A stretch of 31,309 nucleotides of DNA from Terriglobia bacterium (GCA_030049455.1 JASIKV010000159.1:1-31309); one strand, 5' to 3'. Shown: positions 5,736 through 14,308, numbered from the stretch's first letter. The notes: generated by a model from the letters alone, not told the origin. A program made the numbers and translations.

Positions 5736-7826
5736 ATGAAATCCGCGCCAACCACAAAACCCGCTCCCCCTCCCGCTGCGGCCGCAAAAGGCGGCTACGT
5801 TGACTGGGCCATTCCGCTCGCAGCCGTGGCACTTGTGTTTGTGATGCTGGTCCCGCTGCCGCCCTTTCTTCTCGACCTGCTGCTCTCCACCAGCCTGACC
5901 GCCTCCGTGCTGGTGTTGTTGGTGGCGATGTACATCACTCGGCCCGTGCAATTCTCGGTTTTCCCTTCCCTGCTGCTCATGCTCACGCTGTTCCGGCTGT
6001 CGCTCGGTCTTGCCAGCAGCCGGCGGATTCTCCTGCACGGCAATGAAGGTCCCGCGGCGGCAGGGCACGTGATCGGCGCCTTCGGGCAGTTCGTGGTAGG
6101 CGGAAACTACATCGTCGGCTTTGTGCTTTTCGTGGCTTTGATCGCCATTCAGTACCTGGTGATCAACCACGGCGCGGTGCGCATCGCGGAAGTCACAGCG
6201 CGATTCACTCTCGACGCCATGCCCGGAAAACAGATGGCCATTGACGCCGACCTGGGCGCCGGACTGATTGACGAAGCGCAGGCGCGCGCCCGGCGCGAAC
6301 TGGTGAGCCGCGAGGCGGAATTTTACGGCGCCATGGACGGCGCGGCGCGTTTCAGCCAGCGCGACGCGCTCGCCACCGTGCTCATCACCGCCATCAACAT
6401 CATCGCAGGATTCTTGATCGGCGTTTTCTACCATGGTGTGCAGCTTAGCGAAGCTCTGCGCACTTACACGATTCTTACCGTGGGCGACGGATTGGTCACC
6501 ATGATTCCCTCGCTGCTCGTCTCCGTTGCAGGCGCGATGGTGGCGACGCGCGCATCCTCCGAATCGAGTTTAGGCGCCGACCTGACGCGCCAACTGCTGC
6601 CCCGCAGCCATCCGCTGTGGATCGTTGCCGGCGTAATGGGAACGCTCGGCCTGATTCCCGGCCTGCCTAAAATCCCCTTCTTCCTGATGGCGGCGTTGCT
6701 CGCCTATCTGGCGCGGCGCGCTCAAAATGCCGCGACCGCCAAAACGGCGGGCGCGGTCACACCCGCCGCTGCAACACCGGAAAAAGCTCAGGAGCAGCTT
6801 GAAACTCTGCTGCGCCTCGATGATTTGAGCCTGGAAGTCGGTTACGGCCTCGTACCCATCGTTGACCAAGCGCAGGGTGGCCAGTTGCTCGCGCGCATTC
6901 GAGCCCTGCGCCGTCATCTCGCCCTGCAGTTGGGCTTCATCATTCCACCCGTTCACATTACGGACAACGTGCAGCTTAATCCCCGCGAGTACATCATCCG
7001 CCTGCGCGGCGTGGAAATCGCGCGCTGGGAAATGGTGCAAGAAAACCTGCTGGCCATCAGCTCAGAGGCGGTCGCGCAGCCGCTGGAAGGCCGCGAGACA
7101 CGCGAGCCGGCGTTCAATGTGGCCGCCAAGTGGATCTTGCCGAACCTGCGCGACAAGGCGTTGGCATCCGGATACGCGGTGGTGGATCAGACCTCAGTTC
7201 TAGCCACGCATCTGGCGGAACTTATCAAGCAGCACGCGCACGAATTGCTGAACCGGCAGGAGTGCAAGCGCCTGCTGGACGCTCTGGCGGAATCGCAACC
7301 CAAACTGGTTGAGGAGCTTGTCCCCAAGCTGCTCAGCCTGGGCGAAATTCAGAAAGTTCTTCAGCAATTGCTGCGCGAGCAGGTTTCGATTCGCGATCTC
7401 GTGACAATTCTCGAAACCCTGCTGGACACGGCGGCAACCAACAAGAATCCCGTTCTGCTGGTCGAGGCGGCGCGCCAGGCGATGAGCCGCGCCCTTGTAC
7501 AGCCCCTGCTGGGGGATGATGGCAAGCTGACCGTCATTCAACTCGACAGCGCGGTGGAAGAGCAGCTCGCGCAGGTGCTGGACCCGCAAACACCCTCGCG
7601 CCCCACGACTGCCTTGCAGCCCTCGGTGATTCGCAAAGTTGTGGATGGAATGAAGCGCCTGCTGGGCGAACCCATGTCCGTCCCCTCGCCCATCGTCCTG
7701 TGCAGCAGCCCCACGCGCTTTCACTTGCGGCGGTTGATGGAACCGTTTCTGCCGCGCGTGGTGGTGTTGTCGCCGGCGGAAATTCCCGCCGCAGTGTCGA
7801 TTCAGTCTCTGGGGGTGGTGCAATGA
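5736..7826 (+). CDS. flhA: Flagellar biosynthesis protein FlhA (export gate, FHIPEP family)
   Basis: This 696-residue FlhA is full length. A Pro/Ala-rich N-terminus leads into eight or so membrane helices within the first 330 residues. These include VQFSVFPSLLLMLTLFRLSLGLASSRRIL and the FHIPEP signature region ARFTLDAMPGKQMAIDADLGAGLID. The cytoplasmic domain (about 350-696) carries the usual EVGYGLVPIVD and LVTILETLLD segments. FlhA forms a nonameric ring that receives chaperone-substrate complexes and couples proton flow to export. No Shine-Dalgarno is evident before ATG 5736. In many bacteria flhF and flhG follow; here the next gene is fliA, 127 bases away across a repeat. Confidence 0.97.
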   Translation: MKSAPTTKPAPPPAAAAKGGYVDWAIPLAAVALVFVMLVPLPPFLLDLLLSTSLTASVLVLLVAMYITRPVQFSVFPSLLLMLTLFRLSLGLASSRRILLHGNEGPAAAGHVIGAFGQFVVGGNYIVGFVLFVALIAIQYLVINHGAVRIAEVTARFTLDAMPGKQMAIDADLGAGLIDEAQARARRELVSREAEFYGAMDGAARFSQRDALATVLITAINIIAGFLIGVFYHGVQLSEALRTYTILTVGDGLVTMIPSLLVSVAGAMVATRASSESSLGADLTRQLLPRSHPLWIVAGVMGTLGLIPGLPKIPFFLMAALLAYLARRAQNAATAKTAGAVTPAAATPEKAQEQLETLLRLDDLSLEVGYGLVPIVDQAQGGQLLARIRALRRHLALQLGFIIPPVHITDNVQLNPREYIIRLRGVEIARWEMVQENLLAISSEAVAQPLEGRETREPAFNVAAKWILPNLRDKALASGYAVVDQTSVLATHLAELIKQHAHELLNRQECKRLLDALAESQPKLVEELVPKLLSLGEIQKVLQQLLREQVSIRDLVTILETLLDTAATNKNPVLLVEAARQAMSRALVQPLLGDDGKLTVIQLDSAVEEQLAQVLDPQTPSRPTTALQPSVIRKVVDGMKRLLGEPMSVPSPIVLCSSPTRFHLRRLMEPFLPRVVVLSPAEIPAAVSIQSLGVVQ

Positions 7827-7836
7827 CCGGAGAGCT

Positions 7837-7928
7837 TTGTAGCGCCGGTGTCTCCACCTGCGACGGCTCCGCAGCCGGGGACAGCCGCCTACGCCGCCGT
7901 TCCGCAGCTAAGGACAGCCGCGCTACAA
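7837..7928. repeat. Palindromic intergenic element with 9-base inverted ends
   Basis: The element starts TTGTAGCGC (7837-7845) and ends with the exact reverse complement GCGCTACAA (7920-7928). Inside are GC-rich hairpins and two copies of GGACAGCCGC. Its last 17 bases, GGACAGCCGCGCTACAA, are identical to the end of the element at 26811-26919. It lies between flhA and fliA and has no coding capacity. Confidence 0.8.
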
Positions 7929-7953
7929 CTGACGAAAGGACAAAGGTGAGCCC

Positions 7954-8775
7954 ATGACCAACGCCAAAAAAGCCTATGAATCCGTCTCGAATCTGGACGC
8001 GGCGGACCAGGAGCGGCTGCTGCTCGAACAGCTTCCGCAGGTGCGTTACATTGCCCGCAGGATTCACGATCGCCTGCCCTCGCACATTCTCTATGAAGAT
8101 CTGGTGCAGGCGGGCATTCTGGGCCTCATCGAAGCGCTGCACAAATTCGATCCGGCCAAGAATGTGGAGCTCAAGACCTACGCGAAGCACCGCATTCAGG
8201 GTGCGATCCTCGACAGCCTGCGCGACCTTGACTGGAGCCCGCGCCCGCTGCGCAGGAAAGCCCGCCAACTGGAGCAGGCGCACCAACGCTTGCGGGCGCG
8301 CTACGGCCGCCCGGCCACGGAGCCCGAGCTGGCCATCGAGTTGGGGCTGGAGCTGAAAGAATTGCAGCGCCTGCTGGGCGACCTTCGTGGGCTTGACCTG
8401 GGCAGCCTGCACGACGAATTCACCGAGTCGGGGCAGGAGCGGGAAGCTTACGCCGCCTCCGCCCAGCGTGCCGACCAGGAGCCCTACTCGCAGTGTCTGG
8501 AGAGCGAGTTGCGCCAACTTCTGGGACGAGCCTTAAACGAACTTCAGCCGCGTGAGCGCCAAGTGCTCTCCCTTTACTATTTTGAGGAATTGACGATGAA
8601 GGAAGTAGGCGCGGTGTTGGGAGTGGGTGAGGCGCGAGTGTCGCAAATTCACTCCGCCGCGCTCGTCCGGCTGCGCGCCCGCATGCGCAGCCTGCTGGAT
8701 GGCGCGACAGCCCAGATGACCGGCGTGCCTCCCGCTCAAACCGGGCCGACGGAGAATGCATGGAGAAGATATTAA
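7954..8775 (+). CDS. fliA: Flagellar sigma factor FliA (sigma-28 family)
   Basis: This 273-residue sigma-70-family protein lacks region 1.1 and has the FliA layout. Region 2 reads LPSHILYEDLVQAGILGLIEALHKFDPAKNVELKTYAKHRIQGAILDSLRDLDW, region 3 follows, and region 4 has LQPRERQVLSLYYFEELTMKEVGAVLGVGEARVSQIHSAALVRLRARM with its helix-turn-helix. It would direct RNA polymerase to late flagellar and chemotaxis promoters. AAAGGTGAG stands directly upstream of the ATG. Its 3' end overlaps fliM by 16 bases. The last 20 residues are non-conserved. No FlgM anti-sigma gene is seen in the window. Confidence 0.95.
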   Translation: MTNAKKAYESVSNLDAADQERLLLEQLPQVRYIARRIHDRLPSHILYEDLVQAGILGLIEALHKFDPAKNVELKTYAKHRIQGAILDSLRDLDWSPRPLRRKARQLEQAHQRLRARYGRPATEPELAIELGLELKELQRLLGDLRGLDLGSLHDEFTESGQEREAYAASAQRADQEPYSQCLESELRQLLGRALNELQPRERQVLSLYYFEELTMKEVGAVLGVGEARVSQIHSAALVRLRARMRSLLDGATAQMTGVPPAQTGPTENAWRRY

Positions 8776-9764
8776 GCCAGGAAGAAATCGACACCCTATT
8801 TAAGGCAGCGCAGGGTCGAATGGCCGAAAAGCCCGGTCCTGGTCCAGCTCCGGCCGCCCCGGAGCCCAGCCTGACGGCCTGCAATTTCCGCCAGTCGGCG
8901 CGCATTTCCAAAGAGCAGCTCCGCTCGGTCAGCCAGTTGCACGAGCTTTTTGCGCGCAATCTCTCTCACTCGCTGGGAGCTTACCTACGTTTGGCCTTCG
9001 AAGTGAATCTTGTTTCCGCCGAGCAGCTCACTTATGGCGAATTCCTCCAACGCATCCCGGAAGTGACTTATCTGGTGTCCATGTCACTCCACCCCATGGA
9101 AGTTTCCACGGCCATCGAGATTGATCTCTCCCTGGCGTTTCCAGTGATTGACGTTCTGCTGGGGGGACCGGGACGGGCGGAGGCCGAGGTTCGCGAAATC
9201 ACAGAAATAGAGGAGCAGATTCTGGAAAGCGTAGTGAAGATTATCGGGCGCGAGCTCGAGACCACGTGGCAACCCGTGCTGGAGGCGCAATTCGCGTTCG
9301 ATAAGCGCCTGCGGCAGGCGGATATCACACGTCTGATGCCGCCCACGGAGAAAATTCTCTGCCTGAGCTTTGAAATCCGCATGCCGGAAGCGCGGGGAAT
9401 GCTGAACGTCGCGCTGCCCGCCGCCGTGGCCAACGCCCTTTTGCGCAAGCTCACGCAGCAGGCCTCTTACCGAAAGCAACGGGGCTCAACTGACAGCACA
9501 ACGCAATTGCGCCGGCGGCTTGACCATTGCACCTTTCCCGTCCAACTGGTTCTGGAGGGGCGGGGCGTGCGCATTTCGGAGGTTTTGACATTGAACCAGG
9601 GGGATGTGCTGAACCTGGAATGCTCGCTCAGCGTGCCGGCGCAACTGCTGGTGAGCGGCAAGCCGCTGTTCACCGCGCGCCCGGTTCGCACCAACCTGCG
9701 TCGCGCCGCGCAGGTGGAGGAGCGTGTGCACTCCCTCAACATGGTCCATAAGGAGGTTGTATGA
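8760..9764 (+). CDS. fliM: Flagellar motor switch protein FliM
   Basis: This 334-residue FliM has all three parts. The N-terminal LSQEEIDTLF (residues 5-14) is the phospho-CheY-binding segment. The middle CheC-like domain contains the LLGGPGR loop of the GGxG type. The C-terminal SpoA domain (about 255-334) starts LDHCTFPVQLVLEGRGVRISEVLTLNQGDVLNL. FliM links the MS-ring protein FliG to FliN in the C-ring and receives the chemotaxis signal. It overlaps fliA by 16 bases upstream and the long fliN by four bases (ATGA) downstream, so the three are translationally linked. Confidence 0.97.
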   Translation: MEKILSQEEIDTLFKAAQGRMAEKPGPGPAPAAPEPSLTACNFRQSARISKEQLRSVSQLHELFARNLSHSLGAYLRLAFEVNLVSAEQLTYGEFLQRIPEVTYLVSMSLHPMEVSTAIEIDLSLAFPVIDVLLGGPGRAEAEVREITEIEEQILESVVKIIGRELETTWQPVLEAQFAFDKRLRQADITRLMPPTEKILCLSFEIRMPEARGMLNVALPAAVANALLRKLTQQASYRKQRGSTDSTTQLRRRLDHCTFPVQLVLEGRGVRISEVLTLNQGDVLNLECSLSVPAQLLVSGKPLFTARPVRTNLRRAAQVEERVHSLNMVHKEVV

Positions 9765-10630
9765 GCGGGACAAATTCCGCCGCGCAGGAACCGAAGGTGC
9801 AGGAATACCTGAAGGCCTGGGGGGCGGCGATCAGCCGCATTCTGCACGATGTTGCGGGCACGCCGCATGCCTTCGCCGACCTTTCACCCGAAGCAACACA
9901 GGCCCTGCTCGAGCTCGCTGATGCTGACCGCGTCTCAGTTCAGTTTGAGGCTACGCAGCACCTATTGGGGTTTCAGGCATTTGTGTTGTCAAAGAATGAT
10001 GCCCTGCGGTTGGCGCAACTCCTGCTCGGGGAGCCGGAGGATGAAAATGCGGAGATGAAGGGCGGCCACCGCGACGCGGCCGGGGAATTGTTTCGCCAAT
10101 TCGCCGGGGCGGCCGCTCCCGCCCTGAAGGAATTGACAGGTGGTGAAGTCCTTTTCAGATGGGTGGGATTCGACCCGCTGCCCGGTCAGCCCGAGGTTCA
10201 TGCCGGAATGCAGTGGACCTGCGCAGGCAAAACCCCTTTCAGAATGGTGGCGCAGCTCAACCCGGCGCTGGTGGCGGCGCTGAGTCCCGCGCCGGCTGCC
10301 GCGCCCGCACCGCCGCTCGAACTGCCAATCCCCGCGCGTTCACAGGCGCCTGCCCCGCCCAGGCGCGATCCAAAGCTCGACCTTCTAATGGAGGTGGAGC
10401 TGGAAGTGTCGTTGCGATTCGGCGAGCGCCAGATGGCCCTGCGCGAAATTCTGGACTTGAGCGCCGGGTCGGTGGTGGAGCTTGACCAGAATGTTCAGGA
10501 TCCGGTGGAACTTCTCGTAGGCGAGAAAGTCGTGGCCCGCGGGCAGGTGGTGGTGGTGGACGGCAACTACGGGCTGCGGGTCGTGGAAATCATCAGTCCG
10601 ATGGAGAGGATCGAATCGCTGAAAAGCTGA
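9761..10630 (+). CDS. fliN: Long FliN (C-terminal SpoA domain with FliY-like N-terminal extension)
   Basis: The last 80 residues (about 208-289) form a clear FliN SpoA domain: LLMEVELEVSLRFGERQMALREILDLSAGSVVELDQ, then DPVELLVGEKVVARGQVVVVDGNYGLRVVEI. Ordinary FliN is about 80-150 residues. Here some 165 extra N-terminal residues, helical in look and with a segment resembling a degenerate CheC/FliY-type fold (DAAGELFRQFAGAAAPALKE), are joined by an Ala/Pro-rich linker (about 172-205). No clear CheC phosphatase motif is seen. AAGGAGG lies five bases before the start, which overlaps the fliM stop. It forms the lower C-ring with FliM, alongside or instead of the short SpoA protein at 1832. Confidence 0.88.
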   Translation: MSGTNSAAQEPKVQEYLKAWGAAISRILHDVAGTPHAFADLSPEATQALLELADADRVSVQFEATQHLLGFQAFVLSKNDALRLAQLLLGEPEDENAEMKGGHRDAAGELFRQFAGAAAPALKELTGGEVLFRWVGFDPLPGQPEVHAGMQWTCAGKTPFRMVAQLNPALVAALSPAPAAAPAPPLELPIPARSQAPAPPRRDPKLDLLMEVELEVSLRFGERQMALREILDLSAGSVVELDQNVQDPVELLVGEKVVARGQVVVVDGNYGLRVVEIISPMERIESLKS

Positions 10631-10661
10631 TGGAATCGACAATCGAACAGATTACAGGATC

Positions 10662-10706
10662 GCAGCGGCGGTCCGTCGACCGGCGGCGCTCATAGCGTGC
10701 CGCTAC
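10662..10706. repeat. Degenerate element of the GTAG/CTAC repeat family
   Basis: CGGTC (10669-10673) pairs with GACCG (10678-10682), and TAGCG (10693-10697) pairs with CGCTA (10701-10705). The arrangement resembles the right half of the element at 23413-23516. It lies between fliN and the zinc-finger gene and contains the GTG that would start a longer version of the latter. Confidence 0.5.
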
Positions 10707-10738
10707 GGCAAGACGCCTTACGGCCAAAGCCGGCCAGG

Positions 10739-11593
10739 ATGATTAAACCCGAACTTTTTGTCCGCAATTGCGAATTTCCGGATTGCCCCAATCACCGGGG
10801 GTTATGGCGATCTTTGCTCGAGCCCCAGCACGGATACACCCTGGAAGGCCGCTGGTATTGCACTCCCGAGTGTTTTGAAAATTCAGCGGCGCTGGCGATT
10901 CGCAAGTTGCTTGCAGGAATGGCGAAACCGCCGGGGAAAAGCCACCGCATACCCCTGGGATTGCTGATGCTTTCGCGCGGCATTGTGGATCAGGAGCAGC
11001 TCAAGCGAGCTTTGCAGGCTCAGAAGGATTCCGGCGGCGGGCGCGTGGGCGAATGGCTGCGCCACATCGGCGCGGCGAGCGAAGAGCAGGTGACGCAAAT
11101 CCTCGGGTTGCAATACTCGGCCGCAGTATTTCCGCTGGAGCGCAGCCGGCGGTACCTCGATTGTGCCCAAATGGTGCCGTTCCTCCTTCTGGAGGCGGCG
11201 GAGATGATTCCCGTCCATCACCTGCCCGCCAGCCGGCATCTGTATGTAGCCTTCGGCGACCGCATCAACCACTCGGCGCTTTACGCACTCGAAAAAATGC
11301 TGGCCTGCCGCACCGAACCATGCCTGGCAGTGAAATCGCAATTGCAGAAGGCCTTGGAGGACCTCCGCAATGCCCCGCGCGAGACGGAAGTGCTGGGCGG
11401 CGAAGCTTCCGACCCGGAAGAAATGGCCGGCACAATTTTTGACCACGCAGAAAGCCAATCCTCCACCGACGTGAAGATCAGCGGATTTGACGGTTTCGTA
11501 TGGGTCCGCTTAATTTCGCCACGCACTCACACCGACTTGCTTTTCCGAATCCCCAAAAAAACCAGCGTCATAACGATGGACCTGACGAGATGA
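10739..11593 (+). CDS. Zinc-finger plus MshEN/GspE N-terminal domain protein, possible c-di-GMP receptor
   Basis: This 284-residue soluble protein is not a named flagellar protein. Residues 11-45 hold two cysteine pairs, C11-x4-C16 and C41-x3-C45, suggesting a structural zinc site. Residues 70-125 read RIPLGLLMLSRGIVDQEQLKRALQAQ and, after a short loop, RVGEWLRHIGAASEEQVTQIL. This is the tandem RxxxGxxLxxxG...L layout of MshEN domains, some of which bind cyclic di-GMP. Residues 150-220 continue like the N-terminal domain of GspE/PilB ATPases, but there is no ATPase. A GTG at 10697 would extend it into a repeat, so ATG 10739 is preferred. It lies 108 bases after fliN, at the end of the cluster. 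A role in c-di-GMP control of the motor is inference. Confidence 0.75.
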   Translation: MIKPELFVRNCEFPDCPNHRGLWRSLLEPQHGYTLEGRWYCTPECFENSAALAIRKLLAGMAKPPGKSHRIPLGLLMLSRGIVDQEQLKRALQAQKDSGGGRVGEWLRHIGAASEEQVTQILGLQYSAAVFPLERSRRYLDCAQMVPFLLLEAAEMIPVHHLPASRHLYVAFGDRINHSALYALEKMLACRTEPCLAVKSQLQKALEDLRNAPRETEVLGGEASDPEEMAGTIFDHAESQSSTDVKISGFDGFVWVRLISPRTHTDLLFRIPKKTSVITMDLTR

Positions 11594-11773
11594 GGCTTTA
11601 GCGCGCGCTCTCCGTACGTCAGACGACGGTTGCGGCCATCCCAGGCGTGCGCATGGGCTGGAAGGTCATGCCACTACTGGCAAAATCTCCTTCCCTTTTT
11701 TCCCGATGCGCGGTAGTACTTTGCAGGAAAGCTTGCAGTGCGGCCAGCATGTGCAGTCATGGGGGACACGGAA

Positions 11774-14290
11774 ATGAAACTCAGTTTCGAAAACTTCGTT
11801 GGAAGGACCTTTATTCTCGCCTTTATGGCAATGATCGGGTCTTGGAGTCTTGGGCAAACACCTGCGACCGCGCCTTACAACATCCTGCTGCTCACACCCG
11901 ACCAGATGGGCGCGGACTTCATGCATCTCTACGGCTATCCTTACGCCGACACTCCCAACATCGACGAAATGGCGCGGGACGGAGTGGTTTTCACGCGCGC
12001 CTACTCGGCGGGCAGTTGGACCACGCCTTCGTTCGGGGCAATTCTCACCGGAATGTTCCCAACGGTTCACGGCATGACGCTGGCGCCGCCGGATGGTTGC
12101 CATGGCCCGATCAGGGCCTCGCTGCTCGATGGAAAGGTTCCGCCCCTGCCGGAATACTTGGTCCTGTCACCTCAAAAGCTGGTTCTGTCCCAGCTTCTGA
12201 AGCCTTATGGATTTGCCACGGCTGCGGATATTGCCAATTGCTGGGCAATCTGGGACGTGGCCTCGCGCAATTGGGACGACCTGAAGCTTTTCACTGTCGA
12301 TCAATTCAAGGACCCGGCGTTTCCGAACCCCACGGACCCGCATTACCTGCCTGCCCCGCGCACTTTTGCCTGGGCGCAGCAATGGCTGACCGCGCACCGC
12401 GACCAGCGATTTTTTTTCTGGCTGCATTTCATTGAGCCGCACTCTCCCTACAACCCGCCGCACGAATACGACCAGTTCAAGACCCCGGACGATTATCCGG
12501 AGCTGTATCACGATAATCCGCGGGATATGCATGAATTGAACACTCGCGCGCTGCTGGGTGATGCGCGAGCCATCGCCCGCCTGCGCCAGCTCTATGCCGG
12601 AAAAATTCTCTACGCGGACCACTACCTCGGCGAGGTGTTCAAAACCCTTAAATCGCTCGACCTGATGAAGAACACCATCGTAATTTTGGTTTCCGATCAC
12701 GGCGAGCTGATGTATTCGCACCCGGCGGACTTCAACACGGCTGACCACCGCTCGGTCTACGACAAGGTGCAGCACGTTCCGCTGATCATTTGGGGGCCGG
12801 ACATCCCGCGGGGCCGCCGCGTGGATGCGCTCGCCGCGCAATATGACTTGCTGCCCACGATTTTCGACCTGGAAGGGCTCACTATCCCCAAGCAAGCCGA
12901 CGGCAAAAGCCTGAAGCCCCTACTTGATGGAACCGCCAGTGAGGTGAATCGCTATGTCTATGGAGAGGACATGCTGCTCGAACCGCAATACTCGATTCGC
13001 AGCGAGCGCTACAAGTTGATTGAAACCATGCGCACCGGCGGCATCCAGTGCTTCGACCTGCTCACCGACCCGGGCGAGACGCAGGACATTTGTGACGCTC
13101 TTCCCGGTGTGGCGGCGGAACTGAAGCAGGCGCTTGACGCTCATCTACAATACATGGTTTCGAAGGCGCATTCGTTTTCCGATTGGGAAAACAACCAGGC
13201 CCTGGCTGTGGTGGAGCAGCGGGACTCAAAGCCCTTGCAGTACGTTTCGCCGGACGACATCACCAGCAACGCCTCGGCGGGCGGCGTCCTTACTCAAGTC
13301 AATGGCGCCTTGTGGTCGCTGACCAAAGGCCCCACCAATTGCCGCGATGAATGTCTGTGGGCGCCACCGGGCCCGGACACTGCACGCGTCGTGTGGCGGA
13401 CCGATACTCCGCTGACCGGCGATTACGAAATCTCCATCTGGTACGGAAGCGTGGCGCAGACGGATTGGCCATTGGCCAGGGATGCAAACTACGTCGTGCA
13501 CTATCGCGGGGGAAGTCTCGCTTTTCCCGTTGACGAAAATGTCAAACAGGGCCAGTGGAATCTTCTCGGCACGTTTCACGACCCGGTGGATTTGGAGTTG
13601 ACCAATCGCGCCAACGGCATTGTCGTCGCCGGAGCGGCGAAGTTCACACTGGTCTCGGCAAAGCCTGACCAGCCGAAAACCAATTTGCTCGCCTCCGATC
13701 CCGCAGGCTGGGTGGATTTGACGCCGCGCAATAACTTAAAGGGCTGGACGCGCGTGGCCATTCCTCCGGACAAGCCCGTAGATCCCTTGGTTCAGTGGAA
13801 GATCGAAAAGGGCAAAGGCGTTCTGCTCTGCGAGGGAAATCACGGCCACGAATGGCTGCGCTATGATCACGAGCTCGTCAATTTTCTGCTGCACGTGGAG
13901 TGGCGCTTTGAGGCGGACCCGCGAGGCAAAGGATATAACAGCGGAATCTTTGTGCGCAACGACCTGACGGGAAAAGTGTGGCACCAGGCGCAGGTTGGCG
14001 AGAATCCTTATATTTTTGGCCAGACGCTCGTGCACGGCGAAATCGGATCCATGTTCAAGACGCCGAACCCCGCCCTGAATCCTCTGCACCCCATCGGCGA
14101 ATGGAATACGTATGAAATCCGCTGCGATGGGCCGAAAATTACGCTATGGGTGAATGGCGACCTGACCGGCGAATACGATGTTCCGGAAGTTCTCAAAGGC
14201 TATTGGGGGTTGGAGGCAGAGGGTTATCACATCGAGTTTAGAAATATTAAACTAAAAACCTACCTTAACTTAAATATTTCCAAGTGCTAA
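11774..14290 (+). CDS. Secreted sulfatase-superfamily hydrolase fused to golvesin-like and DUF1080 domains
   Basis: This 838-residue protein has a signal peptide (about 1-28) and a sulfatase/alkaline-phosphatase-superfamily domain (about 33-450). A region resembling the golvesin C-terminal fold (about 500-635, YEISIWYG...QGQWNLLGTF) and a DUF1080 (3-keto-disaccharide hydrolase/LamG-like) domain (about 645-838) follow. Metal ligands D43 and D308-H309 are present. The nucleophile position that is Cys or Ser in sulfatases (C/S-x-P-S-R) is T83, in TTPSF, and the Arg is replaced by Phe. A formylglycine sulfatase is therefore unlikely; phosphatase, phosphodiesterase or another ester cleavage is possible. 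The DUF1080 part suggests a carbohydrate target. GGGGGA (11761-11766) lies seven bases before ATG 11774; the frame stays open farther upstream. Confidence 0.85.
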   Translation: MKLSFENFVGRTFILAFMAMIGSWSLGQTPATAPYNILLLTPDQMGADFMHLYGYPYADTPNIDEMARDGVVFTRAYSAGSWTTPSFGAILTGMFPTVHGMTLAPPDGCHGPIRASLLDGKVPPLPEYLVLSPQKLVLSQLLKPYGFATAADIANCWAIWDVASRNWDDLKLFTVDQFKDPAFPNPTDPHYLPAPRTFAWAQQWLTAHRDQRFFFWLHFIEPHSPYNPPHEYDQFKTPDDYPELYHDNPRDMHELNTRALLGDARAIARLRQLYAGKILYADHYLGEVFKTLKSLDLMKNTIVILVSDHGELMYSHPADFNTADHRSVYDKVQHVPLIIWGPDIPRGRRVDALAAQYDLLPTIFDLEGLTIPKQADGKSLKPLLDGTASEVNRYVYGEDMLLEPQYSIRSERYKLIETMRTGGIQCFDLLTDPGETQDICDALPGVAAELKQALDAHLQYMVSKAHSFSDWENNQALAVVEQRDSKPLQYVSPDDITSNASAGGVLTQVNGALWSLTKGPTNCRDECLWAPPGPDTARVVWRTDTPLTGDYEISIWYGSVAQTDWPLARDANYVVHYRGGSLAFPVDENVKQGQWNLLGTFHDPVDLELTNRANGIVVAGAAKFTLVSAKPDQPKTNLLASDPAGWVDLTPRNNLKGWTRVAIPPDKPVDPLVQWKIEKGKGVLLCEGNHGHEWLRYDHELVNFLLHVEWRFEADPRGKGYNSGIFVRNDLTGKVWHQAQVGENPYIFGQTLVHGEIGSMFKTPNPALNPLHPIGEWNTYEIRCDGPKITLWVNGDLTGEYDVPEVLKGYWGLEAEGYHIEFRNIKLKTYLNLNISKC

Positions 14291-14308
14291 ATAAGGGCGC
14301 CAAGTCGC

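Noticed and set aside
4677..6434. A 585-codon open frame on the minus strand opposite flhB and flhA
   Set aside because: It is antisense to two fully conserved genes, is very rich in His, Arg and Gln with no domain, and is explained by GC-rich codon bias.
7534..8517. A 327-codon minus-strand open frame
   Set aside because: It spans the ends of flhA and fliA and a palindromic repeat, and its composition is that of a shadow frame.
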